Counted from the first letter of the stretch, positions 1 through 9,583 are shown. The stretch is DNA of 52,709 nucleotides from Nonomuraea glycinis (GCF_014646515.1 NZ_BMNK01000004.1:1-52709), one strand, 5' to 3'. The notes: a model not told the origin generated them from the letters alone. Program-made: numbers and translations.

Positions 1-18
1 CAAAGGCACTTTTCTCAT

Positions 19-1333
19 GTGAACGATCAGCCCGGCTCAAATTCCCCGCGAAAGCCCGAGGCTAACCAAGCCAACGGCGGCCGGGTGGACCGTACGAAGC
101 TGGCCTACCTGGCGCTGGAGGGCGGAGGTGGCAAGGGAGCCACCTTCTTAGGCGCCATCCAGGCGCTGAAAACGATGAAGATCCTGCCGATCGACATCGA
201 GAATCCAGGGACGAGCCAGATCGCCGGGATCAGCGGCTCGTCGGCGGGCGCTATTACCGCACTACTACTCGGCATGGGGATGACGGCGCAGCAACTCAAG
301 GCTGTGCTCTCCCGATCGTCGACCTTCGCGGGCTTTTTCGACGGACCGGCACCGGGCCAGTACCGACTCGTCAACAGCAGAGGCGAATCGGCGGTGGGAG
401 GCAAACCCAGGATCGACCGCCCCAGCACGGCACGAAGGGCTTTGACCATGGCAGCTCCGCTGCCCATGCTTGCTCTCGGTGCCGCTGCCTCGGCGCTGCT
501 CGACGCCTTGCTTGGAACGTTGGACTCTCCGCATGGCTGAGCAGGTACGCCGGGCCCCGCAGGCATATCTCAACAACCTGCTGCTGGATCGGGGCCTGTT
601 CTCCGGGTTCGCTGCCCGGACGTTCTTCCAATCGATGATGTCGCGGCATCTGGGACGCCGCTTGCTCGCCGCAGCGGGTCGCTATCCCGCCAGAGTCCAA
701 CCTCCCGAACAGATAGGGTTCGCCACCTTCTATGAACTCACCGGTGTGGATCTGGTGATCACGGGGGTGAATATTTCCAAAGGAATCCCCGCCATGTTCT
801 CCCGACGGCTCACGCCCGACTTCCCCGTGGTGGATGCAGTGACCATCTTCATGAGCCTGCCCATCCTGTTCAAGCCAGCGTACGTGGAAGCCGAGGTGCC
901 GGTCACCGCGTTCAACCCCGATCCCCAGGCCTACCAGGGATTCTGGGTGGATGGCGGCGTGCTGAACAACGTGCCCATGTACGCATTCGATGACAACTTC
1001 ACCGCCGCTTCCAAGGCTTCCACTCTGGCACCCCTCAACCCGCAGGTGGTGGGCCTGCGGCTCACTCCAGGAGCCCCTGGGCAGCCACCCCCGCCGTTCG
1101 CCGATCCGGCGAGCACAGGCCTTGGCATCTTTCTCAAGGGTATGGCGGAAACGCTGCTGTATCCGTCAGAGCAAGGACAGCTGCTCACATGTGCGGAGAT
1201 CGAGCAGACCATCGATCTGCACACCTACGACCTACAGTTGACGGAGTTCGCGCCTCCACCGAGCCAGTCCGCCGAGCCCATCGCCAACGCGGAAAGGTCG
1301 GTCCTGGGCTACTTCAACCCGGGCCTGCATTGA
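19..1333 (+). pseudogene. Patatin-like phospholipase, frameshifted
   Basis: Patatin-family lipid acyl hydrolase using a Ser-Asp dyad. The first part (GTG at 19 to stop at 540) has the oxyanion-hole motif GGGGKG at residues 35-40 and the nucleophile elbow GSSAG with Ser75. The second part lies one frame over (open 470-1333) and carries the catalytic Asp in WVDGGVLNNVP, around base 950. The two halves together cover one complete patatin domain of about 437 residues, but they overlap in different frames around 470-540. The total length is 3n+1, so one base is gained or two are lost. Neither half alone holds both catalytic residues. A sequencing error is the main alternative. The gene lies just upstream of an IS element. 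Confidence 0.8.
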
Positions 1334-1470
1334 TCCGCGATCAAAGTGACGCTGGGCTTTCCCGTGGCATCTGCTTGCTGGAAGTCGTCGTAGTCGCGAC
1401 GCAACCGCCGTTGGCCTGCTACAACGAGCCGTCTATATCCGACACTATTGTTCTGTGCGGTTGAGACAAT

Positions 1471-1485
1471 GAGCCTTTTTCATCC
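1471..1485 (+). repeat. Left terminal inverted repeat of the IS5-like element
   Basis: GAGCCTTTTTCATCC; pairs with 2381-2395 at 14 of 15 positions. Confidence 0.75.
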
Positions 1486-1606
1486 CCCTGGCGGCGGATC
1501 GCTGGTCACAGCATGATCGCGAGCTTGGTGTTCGCCTGCTGACGTAAGAAACCCCTGGTAGATGGATTGATCACCACAACCAGATCCGTCACAACCAGGG
1601 GCTCGG

Positions 1607-2380
1607 ATGCTTTTCTATCGTGCTGCCGTCGATTTGTCGCCTCGGACGCTGAACTACGTCGCCGGGATGATCCGGCGTCACCGTAAGGCGATCGGGTCGC
1701 TCTGGCGGCGGCTCAACCCCGGCCGGCAGGCGTTGCTGGTGCTGGTCTACCTGCGTAAAGGCGAGACGTTCACCGGGCTCGGGGCAGGCTTCGGGGTCTC
1801 CACCGCCACCGCGTGGCGGTACGTGGAAGAGACAGTGACGCTGTTGTCGGCCCGCTCGCCCAAGCTCACGGCGGCGTTGCGCAAGGCAAAGCGGGACGGA
1901 CTGCACTACCTGGTGCTGGACGGCACGCTGATCCACACCGACCGAGTCAAGGCCGACCGCCCGTACTTCTCCGGCAAGCACCGCGTGCACGGGATGAACG
2001 TCCAGGTGATCGCCTCCCCGGACGGGACGATTCTGTGGACCTCCGGAGCGCTGCCCGGCAAGGCCCACGATCTGAGCGCCGCCCGGGTCTGAGGCATCCT
2101 GCGCGCGCTGGAGCAGGCCGGGATCATCACCCTGGCCGACAAGGCGTATCAGGGAGCCGAGGGCCCGGTCCGCACCCCGTACAAGGGCAAGAACAAACCC
2201 CAGTCCCAGAAGCAGGCCAACCGCACCCACGCCAGGCTCCGCGGACCCGGAGAACGCGCGAACGCCCAGCTGAAGAGCTGGAAGATCCTTCGCAAGCTAC
2301 GCTGCAGCCCGAGCAAGGCCGGCCATCTCTGCAAGGCCATCGCCGTCCTTCAGAATCACCGCGTTGCTCAGGCCGCCTGA
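1607..2380 (+). pseudogene. IS5-like transposase (DDE_4 type) with internal stop
   Basis: The reading frame from ATG 1607 to TGA 2378-2380 has 257 codons, but codon 162 is TGA (2090-2092). Before it are a helix-turn-helix region (FTGLGAGFGVSTATAWRYVEE) and the first catalytic Asp in LVLDGTLIHTDRV. After it the same frame continues with LADKAYQGAEGPVRTPYKG and the basic end GERANAQLKSWKILRKLRC, which holds the rest of the DDE core. Because both halves are in one frame, the lesion is a point nonsense change (probably from CGA or TGG), not a frameshift. The element should not move on its own unless the stop is read through. Confidence 0.85.
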
Positions 2381-2395
2381 GGATGAAAAAGGGTC
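2381..2395 (-). repeat. Right terminal inverted repeat of the IS5-like element
   Basis: GGATGAAAAAGGGTC; complement of the left repeat with one mismatch. It begins directly after the transposase stop codon. Confidence 0.75.
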
Positions 2396-2508
2396 AATAT
2401 GCCGAATAGCGATGCGAAATCGCGCCATCGAGCGATCTAAGTCACACGCGGGCCGGTCGGGCGGGTCTTCAGAAAACGATCGTTCGTGACTCTTGTGGCT
2501 GTTCAGGC

Positions 2509-2787
2509 GTGTTTTCGGTGGATGACCAGAACAGCAGGTGGCACCGCGAACGTGGTCATGGGGGGAAGGTTGGGGAGTTCCTGTCGTGGTGCTGGCTGCA
2601 GGGATGGGTGCCGCCGATGCTGGTCGACGCCCTGTCCCGGCCGGAGTATCTGTGGTTTCTGCTTTCAGGGTTCAATGCGGGTGAGGACGGCCAGAACCGG
2701 ACGATGATGGCCCGCACGATCAAGTTCCGGGGTCGCTTCAGGGGCGAGGCGCAGCGGGTGTGGGAGGGTACGACTGGTCGCGGGTGA
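2509..2787 (+). CDS. Hypothetical 92-residue protein, doubtful
   Basis: This GTG-started frame fills the gap between the IS element and the convergent permease gene and overlaps the end of that gene by 50 bp. The middle is rich in Trp and Leu (SWCWLQGWVPPMLVDALSRP), and I recognise no family. Codon use is less GC-biased at the third position than in neighbouring genes, which fits a decayed fragment or chance frame. The rest of 2396-2737 shows no other gene. Confidence 0.2.
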   Translation: MFSVDDQNSRWHRERGHGGKVGEFLSWCWLQGWVPPMLVDALSRPEYLWFLLSGFNAGEDGQNRTMMARTIKFRGRFRGEAQRVWEGTTGRG

Positions 2788-4237
2788 GGAGCGCACCGAG
2801 GGCGGCGGCGAGGAGGGGAAGGCCGGCGGCGACGGCCACGATCGCCGGCCAGGGGGTCTCGAACGGCACCCGTACCGGTTCCTCCCACGTGGTGCGCACC
2901 GTCAGGGGCCACAGCAGCAACATCCCGGCGGGACATCCGGCGATCGCGCCAAGGGCTGTTCCGTACAGGGCGCTCAGACCCGCGCGGAAGGCGCAGAACC
3001 ATCGGAAGGCCGTGGCTGATCCGTTGCCGGCCCGCCTCAGGACCCGGGCCTGGCGTGCGTTCGCGGCCTTGCCGAAGCCGGCGGCCAGCGCGCACGCGAG
3101 GGCGATGAGGAACGCCGCCGCGACGACGGGCAGCCAGCCGGTCGAAGCCTCGAAGCCCCGCTCGATGTATGTTTCCGCGACCGCGTCGTCCAGCCGGTCG
3201 TCGAGGCGTTCTTGCTCTTGCACCGTGACCCGGCGGACAGCGGGGTCCACGATCAGTTCGTCCGGTTGGAGCTGGTAGCCGAGGTCCCGGACGATCTTCG
3301 AGGGAACGAAGATTGTCTCCATGTGCGGGTCAGCGGTCCTGGCGGTGACCGCCCGGAGGGTCCTGGTGGTCGTCGTCTCGTCGTTCTCGTGGATCTCGTA
3401 GGAGAGCTGGACCGAGTCGACCTTCACGTCGGCTGACGTGATCACCACGGCCATGCTCTCGTCGTACGGTGTCGACTGATCGCCCGTGAGGTACCGCAGC
3501 AGCTTCTCGTCACCGATGGCCTGGTCCCAGTAGACGGCCTCCTCCGGTATCTCGACGTTCTCCGCCCTCGCACGGAAGTACCAGGATTCGACGGAAGGGC
3601 GCTCGCTCTGGGCGATCGGCACCCCGGGCAATTCCCGCTCGATCGCCGCTTGTACGGTGCCCGCATCGGCCGCCGAGAAAGGCTGCTGCGCGAACAAGGC
3701 GCTCGACCGGATCAACAAGCTGCCCGGCCGGGCCCGGGGAGAGTATTCGGCCCTGCTCTGCGTCGTTTCGCCGACCGAGATGACCGTCAGCGCGATGCCG
3801 AAGGCCGTCGCCATCATCGCCAGCGTGATCGCGAGCACCGCGCGACCACGACGGTGGGCCAGGTCGCGGGCCGCCAGGCGGAAGGGCAGCGGCAGCCGTT
3901 CCGCGTACGGACCGGGGAGCTGCAGCAGCCACGAAGGCAGCGGGCCGAGACCGGCGACAACCAGACCCGCACCTATGAGGGAGATCAGCAGCATCCCGAT
4001 GGATTCGATGGCGCCGTAGCGCGAATCCTCACGCCCCAGCCACGCGCCGAGCCCCATCAATAAGACGCCGGCGAACGACACCAACAGTCCCACGACGACG
4101 AATCGCAAGCGCATGAACTTGTGGCGGTTGGGCGGGGCGGAGAGCACCGCGGCAGGGATGGCCCAGGCCGCGGGAAGGCCCGCGAACAGGACGAAAAACA
4201 CGGCCATGAATGCGTACCGTGCAAGATCGAAAGGCAT
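2738..4237 (-). CDS. FtsX-family ABC permease, N-terminally truncated
   Basis: This 499-residue membrane protein resembles the C-terminal 60% of actinobacterial FtsX/MacB permeases, which usually have about 800 residues and two FtsX domains. It opens with paired membrane segments (residues 8-30 and 44-65). A linker (RLAARDLAHRRGRAVLAITLAMM) then leads into the second TM1, a large extracytoplasmic part (about 170-370) and three C-terminal TM segments. The first FtsX domain is missing, no partner ATPase is adjacent, and the upstream side abuts a resolvase remnant. I infer a truncated, probably non-functional gene. The frame itself is open and GC-rich throughout. Confidence 0.7.
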   Translation of the reverse strand: MPFDLARYAFMAVFFVLFAGLPAAWAIPAAVLSAPPNRHKFMRLRFVVVGLLVSFAGVLLMGLGAWLGREDSRYGAIESIGMLLISLIGAGLVVAGLGPLPSWLLQLPGPYAERLPLPFRLAARDLAHRRGRAVLAITLAMMATAFGIALTVISVGETTQSRAEYSPRARPGSLLIRSSALFAQQPFSAADAGTVQAAIERELPGVPIAQSERPSVESWYFRARAENVEIPEEAVYWDQAIGDEKLLRYLTGDQSTPYDESMAVVITSADVKVDSVQLSYEIHENDETTTTRTLRAVTARTADPHMETIFVPSKIVRDLGYQLQPDELIVDPAVRRVTVQEQERLDDRLDDAVAETYIERGFEASTGWLPVVAAAFLIALACALAAGFGKAANARQARVLRRAGNGSATAFRWFCAFRAGLSALYGTALGAIAGCPAGMLLLWPLTVRTTWEEPVRVPFETPWPAIVAVAAGLPLLAAALGALLTRDQSYPPTPAAPRP

Positions 4238-4368
4238 GGCGGAATAGTAGTGAGCCGCACCGGCGACGCATACGCGCCGTGAACGCAGGGAGGCGGCCCA
4301 AGGCGATCAGCCGGTCCCTGTCCCAAGCCAGGGACGATGAGCTTCACGTCGGAGTTGCTGGTGGCCGC

Positions 4369-4788
4369 CTACTCCGCGTTCTTGTGACGATCGAGTACCC
4401 GGTAGACGGTGGGCCGGGAGACGGTGAAGAGTTCGGCGACGTCGGCGATGGTGTAGTCGCCGGTGGCGTGCATCCGGCACAGCTCGCCTTGCTGGCGGGT
4501 GGTCAGCTTGGGTTTCTTGCCTTTTGAGTTTGCCTTTGGCTCGAGCTACGGCCATGCCTTCGCGGGTGCGCATGCGCAGCAGGTCGACTTCGAATTCGGC
4601 GAAGGTGGCCAGGATGTTGAAGAACATCTTGCCCATCGGGTCGGTGGGGTCGTAGAGGGTGCCACCGAGGGAGAGTTTGACGCCGCGGTGGGCGAGGGAG
4701 TCGCCGATGTCGGGGACGGAGCGGGCCAACCGGTCGAGTTTCGGGACGACGAGGGTATCGCCGGCGAGGACGGCGGCCAGGCCTCGAT
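4369..4788 (-). pseudogene. Serine resolvase remnant (Tn3-type), no catalytic Ser
   Basis: Reading leftward from about 4788, the frame gives GLAAVLAGDTLVVPKLDRLARS, then GGTLYDPTDPMGKMFFNILATFAEFEVDLLRMRTREGMAVARAKGKLK, which is the core and E-helix of a small serine recombinase. One extra base in the run CTCAAAAGG then shifts the frame. The shifted frame continues as a typical Hin/resolvase HTH (LTTRQQGELCRMHATGDYT...VSRPTVYRVLD) and ends at TAG 4369-4371. About 60 N-terminal residues, including the YARVS catalytic Ser segment, are absent. They are replaced by the tail of the NTPase pseudogene at about 4777-4788. Confidence 0.8.
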
Positions 4789-6619
4789 GGCCTCCAGAAG
4801 AGCCGGGTCGATGTCGGGCAGGTCGGCCAGGGCGGCGAGGGCGGCGTGCAGCACGAGCTGGAGGTGGGCGGTGAGCAGGGGGTAGAGCTGCTTGCCGGCC
4901 ATGTGCGGCCAGCGGCGGGCGGTCTCGATCAGTACCGTCAGTGCGGTGCGAGTCCACACAGGTGGCTGGTTCTGGCTGACGGACGTGGTCAGGAGCGGGA
5001 TGAGTGCGCTGCCTGCCCAGGCGTCCTCGGTGCTCGTGTCGGCTCAGGGGGTGATGTTTTCGGGAGCTGTGTTGCCGGGTGTGGACAGGGCAACGAAGTC
5101 CTCGCCGAGCCGGTCGGGATACAGCGGTTCCAGCACCGTGGCCGGATCGTGGGGCGGGTAACAGCGCTGGTGGTCGGTCAGGGCCTGGGCGGCGTTCTCG
5201 GGCAGGGTGGCGATCTGGACCCGCGCCAATACCGTCACCCCGTCGGGATGCGATAACGCGCCGGTCAAGGTCGCCGCCCACACCGCCCGCCCCATGATCT
5301 GCGGCGGGGTGGGCAACGGGTCGTCGGGGCGGGCGTGCCACTGCTGCCAGTGCGCGCGCTCGCGGCGCAGGAGATAGGCCGAGACCCGCTCCGGATCGGC
5401 AGGAATCGAGGTGCCGTGGTGGTGGGCGTCGACGGCGGCTAGCGCGGCCATGTGCACGGTCAGCACCTGCGCAAACCCGGCATCGTCCAACCCGCCCGGC
5501 GGATCGATGGCCTGGCAGCCGTCCACGTTCATGGCGGCGGCGAACCGGTCCCGGGCGGTGGTGAACAGCTCGACCCGGTTGACCTCACCGCCCAGCGGCG
5601 CCAGCGTCACCTGGTCGGCGGGCAGGTCCAAGTCGGTATCCAGCCATTCCTCCAGGCCCTGCCACCACCCGGCCAAGCGGGCCAGCAGGAGCACCCGCAC
5701 CGCCGACCCGCCGGGCATGCGCACCGCCAGCGTGCGCAGGTCGGTGAGCAGAGCCTGCAGGTGCGAAAACGCCCACCGGTCGGCGTAGTCCACCACCAGT
5801 ACGCCCGCCACCCCGGCCGGCATGCTCAGCCGTTAGGGTGAGGTGGCGGTCGGCAGCGGTTGGCGCGCCTGCCACACCTGCCAGCTCTGTGCACCGGCGG
5901 TGTGCTCGCGGGCCAGGAAGGCGGCCAGGCGGGTCTTGCCCTGCCCGCCCGGCCCGTGCACCAGCCGCACTGAGACCGGCCCCTCTGGCCCGCCCATCCA
6001 GTCCACCAACTTCTGCACCAGCACATCGCGGCCAGGGAACGGCACCACCTCATAGCGGGACAACAACAGCCGAGAGGGTTGCGCACGCGCCTGCTCCACC
6101 CCCGGCCGGCTCCGCGGCGAGGGGAAAGCCTCCACCCGGTACACCGGCCTGCTCAACGTGATGGTCAAGTCGATCTCGGCATCGCCGCCGACCCATCGAC
6201 CTGCCGCACCTCGCCACCGACCTGTGAACCGGTGGCCGACTGCCCGCCCTGCGGCTCCACGAGCGGTGCCGGAGTCGGGGTCGTGGGGGAGGGCTGGGCC
6301 GGAGCCGCCTCAGGAGTGGGAGTAGGTGCGGAGGGAACACCGATACGCAGATTACCGGTGACGCCTTTGACCTGAGTGACTCCACCCCTAACGGTGGAAT
6401 CGGAAACCGACTGCCCCGCCTTTGGATGCGACGTCGTCGCTGAACGGGTGAGGCGATGAGTGACCCACACCCCGCCGACAGGGCGACCGCGATCGGTACC
6501 CACCACCACGTCCACTGCCCATCGTTGAGAATCTGATTGCCGGCCACCGCGCCGCCTACCGGCAACACCACCTACGCCGCCAGCAACGATCTGCGCACAG
6601 AGGTACCCGTTCCTTCCAT
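4777..6619 (-). pseudogene. STAND/P-loop NTPase with N-terminal TM segment, multiply broken
   Basis: One ancestral gene can be followed from ATG 6619 (MEGTGTSVRRSLLAA) to about 4777. It meets TAG at 6572-6574, then a TM segment (WTWWWVPIAVALSAG). Frameshifts near 6470 and 6175 follow, with a Pro/Thr-rich linker between. Walker A (VHGPGGQGKTRL) is followed by an in-frame TAA at 5833-5835, Walker B (GVLVVDYAD), an in-frame TGA at 5044-5046 and a helical tail (ALTVLIETARRWPHMAG...). The tail ends where resolvase sequence begins. Flanks of each stop read through in the same frame as one protein, so the stops are secondary. The family resembles the actinomycete AAA/STAND ATPases with TPR-like ends, whose roles are mostly unknown. 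Confidence 0.75.
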
Positions 6620-6915
6620 AGCGTCACTATGAACGCCAGGCAGCGAGCAGCCCAGCCAAACGCCGCAATCGACCACGTCCTCCAACGGACGCGTCCCGAC
6701 AGAAGTCACTGTCGCGGTCGGCAGTGGTTCTCAAGACCCTTCATAAACCGATCGTTATCTGAAGGAGAAGGCCGAGTCGACGGCCCTACATATTCAAGAT
6801 CAATCTCAGCGCCAACGGCTGCTCCGCTGTTCCCCGAGGCCGGGCCTCCCGGGCTCCCGGCCTCGCGGCCTCGCGGCTCGCGGCGGTGACCGTATGACGG
6901 TGGTCGGGTGGCGGG

Positions 6916-7509
6916 TCAGGCGGTCGGCGCGCGTCGCCGTACCAGCGGCAGGTACACCTCGTCGACGATCTCGACGAGGACGTCGTCGGAGGTGGTCGGG
7001 GCGCCGCGCATGACGAACTCGTTGCGCAGCAGGACGATGGCCACGGTGGCGACCCGTGGATGGAGGGCTTCGGGCGAGGCTTCACCGCGAGCGACCGCGC
7101 GCCCCAGGATGGTCAGCCAGGGGGCGGCCACGGCGTCGCCGGACTGCTCTCGCAGCTGCGCCAGGGCTTGCGACGCGCCGCCGGCCGCGGAGAGCAGCTC
7201 GCGCAGGATCGCGCCGAGGGGCGAGCTCCAGTGGCGGTTCGCCTGGCGTAGCAGCTCCAGCACGTCGCCGCGCAGGTCGCCGGTGTCGGGCGGCGGGACC
7301 GTTATGGCCAGTTGGCGGTAGGCGGCGATGCCGAGCGCGAGGCGGTTCGGCCAGCGGCGGTAGATGGCGTTCTTGTTGGTGCCGGCGCGGGCGGCGACCT
7401 TGTCCATGGTCAGCCCCGCGTATCCGGACGCGGTGAGTTCGGCCACCGCGGCATGCAGGATCGCCTCCTCCAGCGCGGCCCCGCGCCGCCGCGTCCCTCC
7501 GGCACCCAT
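6916..7509 (-). CDS. TetR-family repressor
   Basis: The predicted protein has 197 residues starting at ATG 7509 (MGAGGTRRRGAALEEAILHAA). An upstream in-frame ATG at 7575 would place one operator inside the coding region and add 22 basic residues unlike the family. The N-terminal TetR HTH is clear (GYAGLTMDKVAARAGTNKNAIYRRWPNR, residues about 29-56). The C-terminal ligand domain is of the TetR_C_11/16-like type. It is divergent from the TIM-barrel gene at 7617, and two identical-arm palindromes lie between them, so autoregulation and control of the neighbour are likely. Confidence 0.88.
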   Translation of the reverse strand: MGAGGTRRRGAALEEAILHAAVAELTASGYAGLTMDKVAARAGTNKNAIYRRWPNRLALGIAAYRQLAITVPPPDTGDLRGDVLELLRQANRHWSSPLGAILRELLSAAGGASQALAQLREQSGDAVAAPWLTILGRAVARGEASPEALHPRVATVAIVLLRNEFVMRGAPTTSDDVLVEIVDEVYLPLVRRRAPTA

Positions 7510-7528
7510 CGGATCCCCTCTCCCTACC

Positions 7529-7543
7529 GGTACTGATCGTACC
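7529..7543. promoter_or_regulatory. Operator candidate GGTAC-N5-GTACC, site 1
   Basis: GGTACTGATCGTACC is a perfect 5+5 inverted repeat 20 bp upstream of the preferred TetR start. The same arms recur at 7584-7598. Confidence 0.65.
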
Positions 7544-7583
7544 CTCCCGCGCGGCCTTGTCAGGGCCGTGCTCATAAGTTTAA

Positions 7584-7598
7584 GGTACGGCCAGTACC
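7584..7598. promoter_or_regulatory. Operator candidate GGTAC-N5-GTACC, site 2
   Basis: GGTACGGCCAGTACC lies 19 bp upstream of ATG 7617, with centre-to-centre spacing of 55 bp from site 1. The strong ribosome site AAAGGAGGG follows at 7602-7610. Confidence 0.65.
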
Positions 7599-7616
7599 GT
7601 CAAAGGAGGGCATGAG

Positions 7617-8687
7617 ATGCGAGCCAAGGGCATCAGTTACGACACCGGCTTCGTTCACAAGGGAGTGATCGGCCGCGGGGACCTCAACCCGGAGGTCGTC
7701 AGGCGCGAGCTTCGCATCATCCGCGATGACCTGCACTGCACCGCGGTGCGCGTCATGGGAGGCGACCCGGAACGGATGGAGCTCGCCGCGGCGCACGCCG
7801 CCGACCTGGGCCTGGAGGTCTGGTTCTCCCCCTACCCGCTTGAGCTGTCCCCGGAGGAGACGCTGTCGCTGTTCGCCGACTGCGCCGCCCGCGCGGAGCG
7901 GCTCAGGCTGCGGGGAGCCGAGGTCGTGTTCGTCACCGGCGCCGAGCTCAGCCTGATGAACAAGGGCTTCCTGCCCGGCGACAGCATCGACGAGCGCGTC
8001 GCGTTCCTGCTCCGGCCGGAGCACCTGCGCGAGCAACTCGGCGAGGTCAGCACCCGCGTCAACGACTTCCTCGGCCGGGCCGTCACACTCGTCCGCGAGC
8101 ACTTCGGCGGCAAGGTGACGTACGCCTCCGTACCTCTTGAGCGCGTCGACTGGGCGCCCTTCGACATCGTGTCCGTGGATCTCTACCGGTCGGCCGAGAT
8201 CGCCGACCGGTTCGCCGAAGGCATCCGCGGCCTCGTCGCGCAGGGCAAGCCGGTCGCGATCACCGAGTTCGGCGCGGCCGGCTACCAGGGCGCCGGCGAG
8301 AGGGGCGCGCACGGTCTGGAGATCGTGGAGTACGACAAGGACACGCGCGAACCCGTCCGGCTGAACGGTGCGTACCTCCGCGACGAGGCCGGCCAGGCCG
8401 CCTATCTGCGCGAACTGCTGGCCGCCTTCGAGGCCGGCGGCGTCGACAGCGCCTTCGTCTTCACCTTCGCCCTGTACGACCACGTGCACCGCCCCGACGG
8501 CGACCCCCGCGAGGACCTGGACCTGGCCAGCTACGGCATCGTCAAGGTCTACGAGGACCGTCTCGGCGTCACCTACCCCGGCCTGCCCTGGGAACCCAAG
8601 GCCGCGTTCACCGCCCTGGCCGACCACTACCGCCCGGAGGCCGGCTCACCCACCGACCTTCAGCCGGCCGTACGCCACCTCGGATAG
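7617..8687 (+). CDS. TIM-barrel protein resembling glycoside hydrolases
   Basis: A 356-residue cytoplasmic protein starting at ATG 7617 behind AAAGGAGGG. It begins KGISYDTGF and shows a (beta/alpha)8 pattern with two acidic strand ends, VTGAE (Glu110) and AITEFG (Glu217). These sit where clan GH-A hydrolases hold the acid/base and nucleophile. Homologues in actinomycetes are often labelled 'abortive infection protein', a name I see no support for here. There is no signal peptide, so any substrate is intracellular. It is divergent from a TetR gene with shared operators, so probably induced by that regulator's ligand. Substrate unknown. Confidence 0.75.
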   Translation: MRAKGISYDTGFVHKGVIGRGDLNPEVVRRELRIIRDDLHCTAVRVMGGDPERMELAAAHAADLGLEVWFSPYPLELSPEETLSLFADCAARAERLRLRGAEVVFVTGAELSLMNKGFLPGDSIDERVAFLLRPEHLREQLGEVSTRVNDFLGRAVTLVREHFGGKVTYASVPLERVDWAPFDIVSVDLYRSAEIADRFAEGIRGLVAQGKPVAITEFGAAGYQGAGERGAHGLEIVEYDKDTREPVRLNGAYLRDEAGQAAYLRELLAAFEAGGVDSAFVFTFALYDHVHRPDGDPREDLDLASYGIVKVYEDRLGVTYPGLPWEPKAAFTALADHYRPEAGSPTDLQPAVRHLG

Positions 8688-8718
8688 CCACGCGCGCCGG
8701 TGGCGGCGCGCCTGTCCT

Positions 8719-9537
8719 TCATGACGTGGCGGAGCTGACATCGCTGACGTCCTGGAATCCGGCTCTGCGGTTGAGGCCGCCGGTGATCCCGGCGACCGTG
8801 CCCCGTGGCAGCAGGCGCGAGGCCCAGGTCGCGGCACGGTTGCAGGCGCGACCTGGATAGGAGACGGACCGGCCGCGTGCGAAGTCGTCGAGCGTGTTCG
8901 CCGCGACGCTCGCCGGGGTGTCCGCCTTCGGGTCCATGGACGCGGTCGTCCCGCTGAAGAACCCGGTGTCGGTGGCCCCGGGATGCGCTGCCATCACCCG
9001 CAGACCGGTCCCCCGGAGCTCTTCGGTGAGCGCCTCGGTGAACGAGAGCACGAACGCTTTGGTCGCGGCGTAACTCGCCTGGTACGGCATGGGCTGGAAG
9101 GCGGCCGTGGAAGCGACGTTGATGATGCCGCCGCGACCGCGTTCGAGCATGCCGGCGCCCACCAGGTGGACCAGGCCCATCAGGGCGGCGACGTTCACCT
9201 CGACCGACTGGAGATTGGGTTCGAGAGGGCGGCTCAGGAAGGGGCCGACCGCTCCCAGCCCGGCATTGTTGACCAGGAGGTCCACCTCCAGACCGAGACG
9301 CTTGAGCTCGTCGACCACCGCCTGCGGGGAACGCCGGTCCGAGAGGTCTGCGGCGATCACGTGCACGCTGACGTGGTGCGCGGCTTGGATCCGCTCGGCG
9401 AGAGTGTGAAGCGCGCCGGCGGAGCGGGCGACGAGGACGAGGTTCGCACCTCGGCGGGCGAGCTCATGCGCATACGCCTCGCCCAGTCCTTTCGAGGCGC
9501 CGGTGACCAGGGCCGTGGTGTTCGAGTAGTCGTGCAT
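8719..9537 (-). CDS. Short-chain dehydrogenase/reductase
   Basis: The 272-residue classical SDR starts at ATG 9537 (MHDYSNTTALVTGAS). Longer upstream frames run through the operator region and into the MarR gene. NAD(P) motif TGASKGLG is at 12-19, NNAG at 90-93, catalytic Ser143 in VAST and Tyr156/Lys160 in YAATK. The C-terminus (after 230) carries Arg-rich segments as in 'SDR family NAD(P)-dependent' proteins with a membrane-facing tail. It is divergent from a MarR regulator with two palindromes between, so MarR-controlled expression is likely. The substrate cannot be read from sequence. Confidence 0.9.
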   Translation of the reverse strand: MHDYSNTTALVTGASKGLGEAYAHELARRGANLVLVARSAGALHTLAERIQAAHHVSVHVIAADLSDRRSPQAVVDELKRLGLEVDLLVNNAGLGAVGPFLSRPLEPNLQSVEVNVAALMGLVHLVGAGMLERGRGGIINVASTAAFQPMPYQASYAATKAFVLSFTEALTEELRGTGLRVMAAHPGATDTGFFSGTTASMDPKADTPASVAANTLDDFARGRSVSYPGRACNRAATWASRLLPRGTVAGITGGLNRRAGFQDVSDVSSATS

Positions 9538-9570
9538 GGGCGATCGCTTCCTGTCAGATGCGGAAATTAC

Positions 9571-9583
9571 TTCGAGACTCGAA
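9571..9583. promoter_or_regulatory. MarR operator candidate, site 1
   Basis: TTCGAGACTCGAA is a perfect palindrome around a central A, in the SDR/MarR divergent promoter. Confidence 0.65.

Larger units (their letters stand above)
1471..2395 (+). mobile_element. IS5-family-like insertion sequence
   Basis: A roughly 925 bp element is bounded by near-perfect 15 bp inverted repeats: GAGCCTTTTTCATCC at 1471-1485 and its complement with one mismatch at 2381-2395. Between them lies one transposase gene of the DDE_4/IS5 type. AAT at 1468-1470 and AAT at 2396-2398 could be a 3 bp target duplication. The repeats and the transposase fix the element well. The exact ends are uncertain by one or two bases because the outer T/A also pairs. 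Confidence 0.75.

Noticed and set aside
4500..4540. CTCAAAAGG in the resolvase as a programmed frameshift site
   Set aside because: The gene also lacks its N-terminal catalytic part, so the shift is decay.
6629..6889. Plus-strand frame of 86 codons between the NTPase pseudogene and the TetR gene
   Set aside because: No ribosome site, no GC3 bias and no recognisable sequence.
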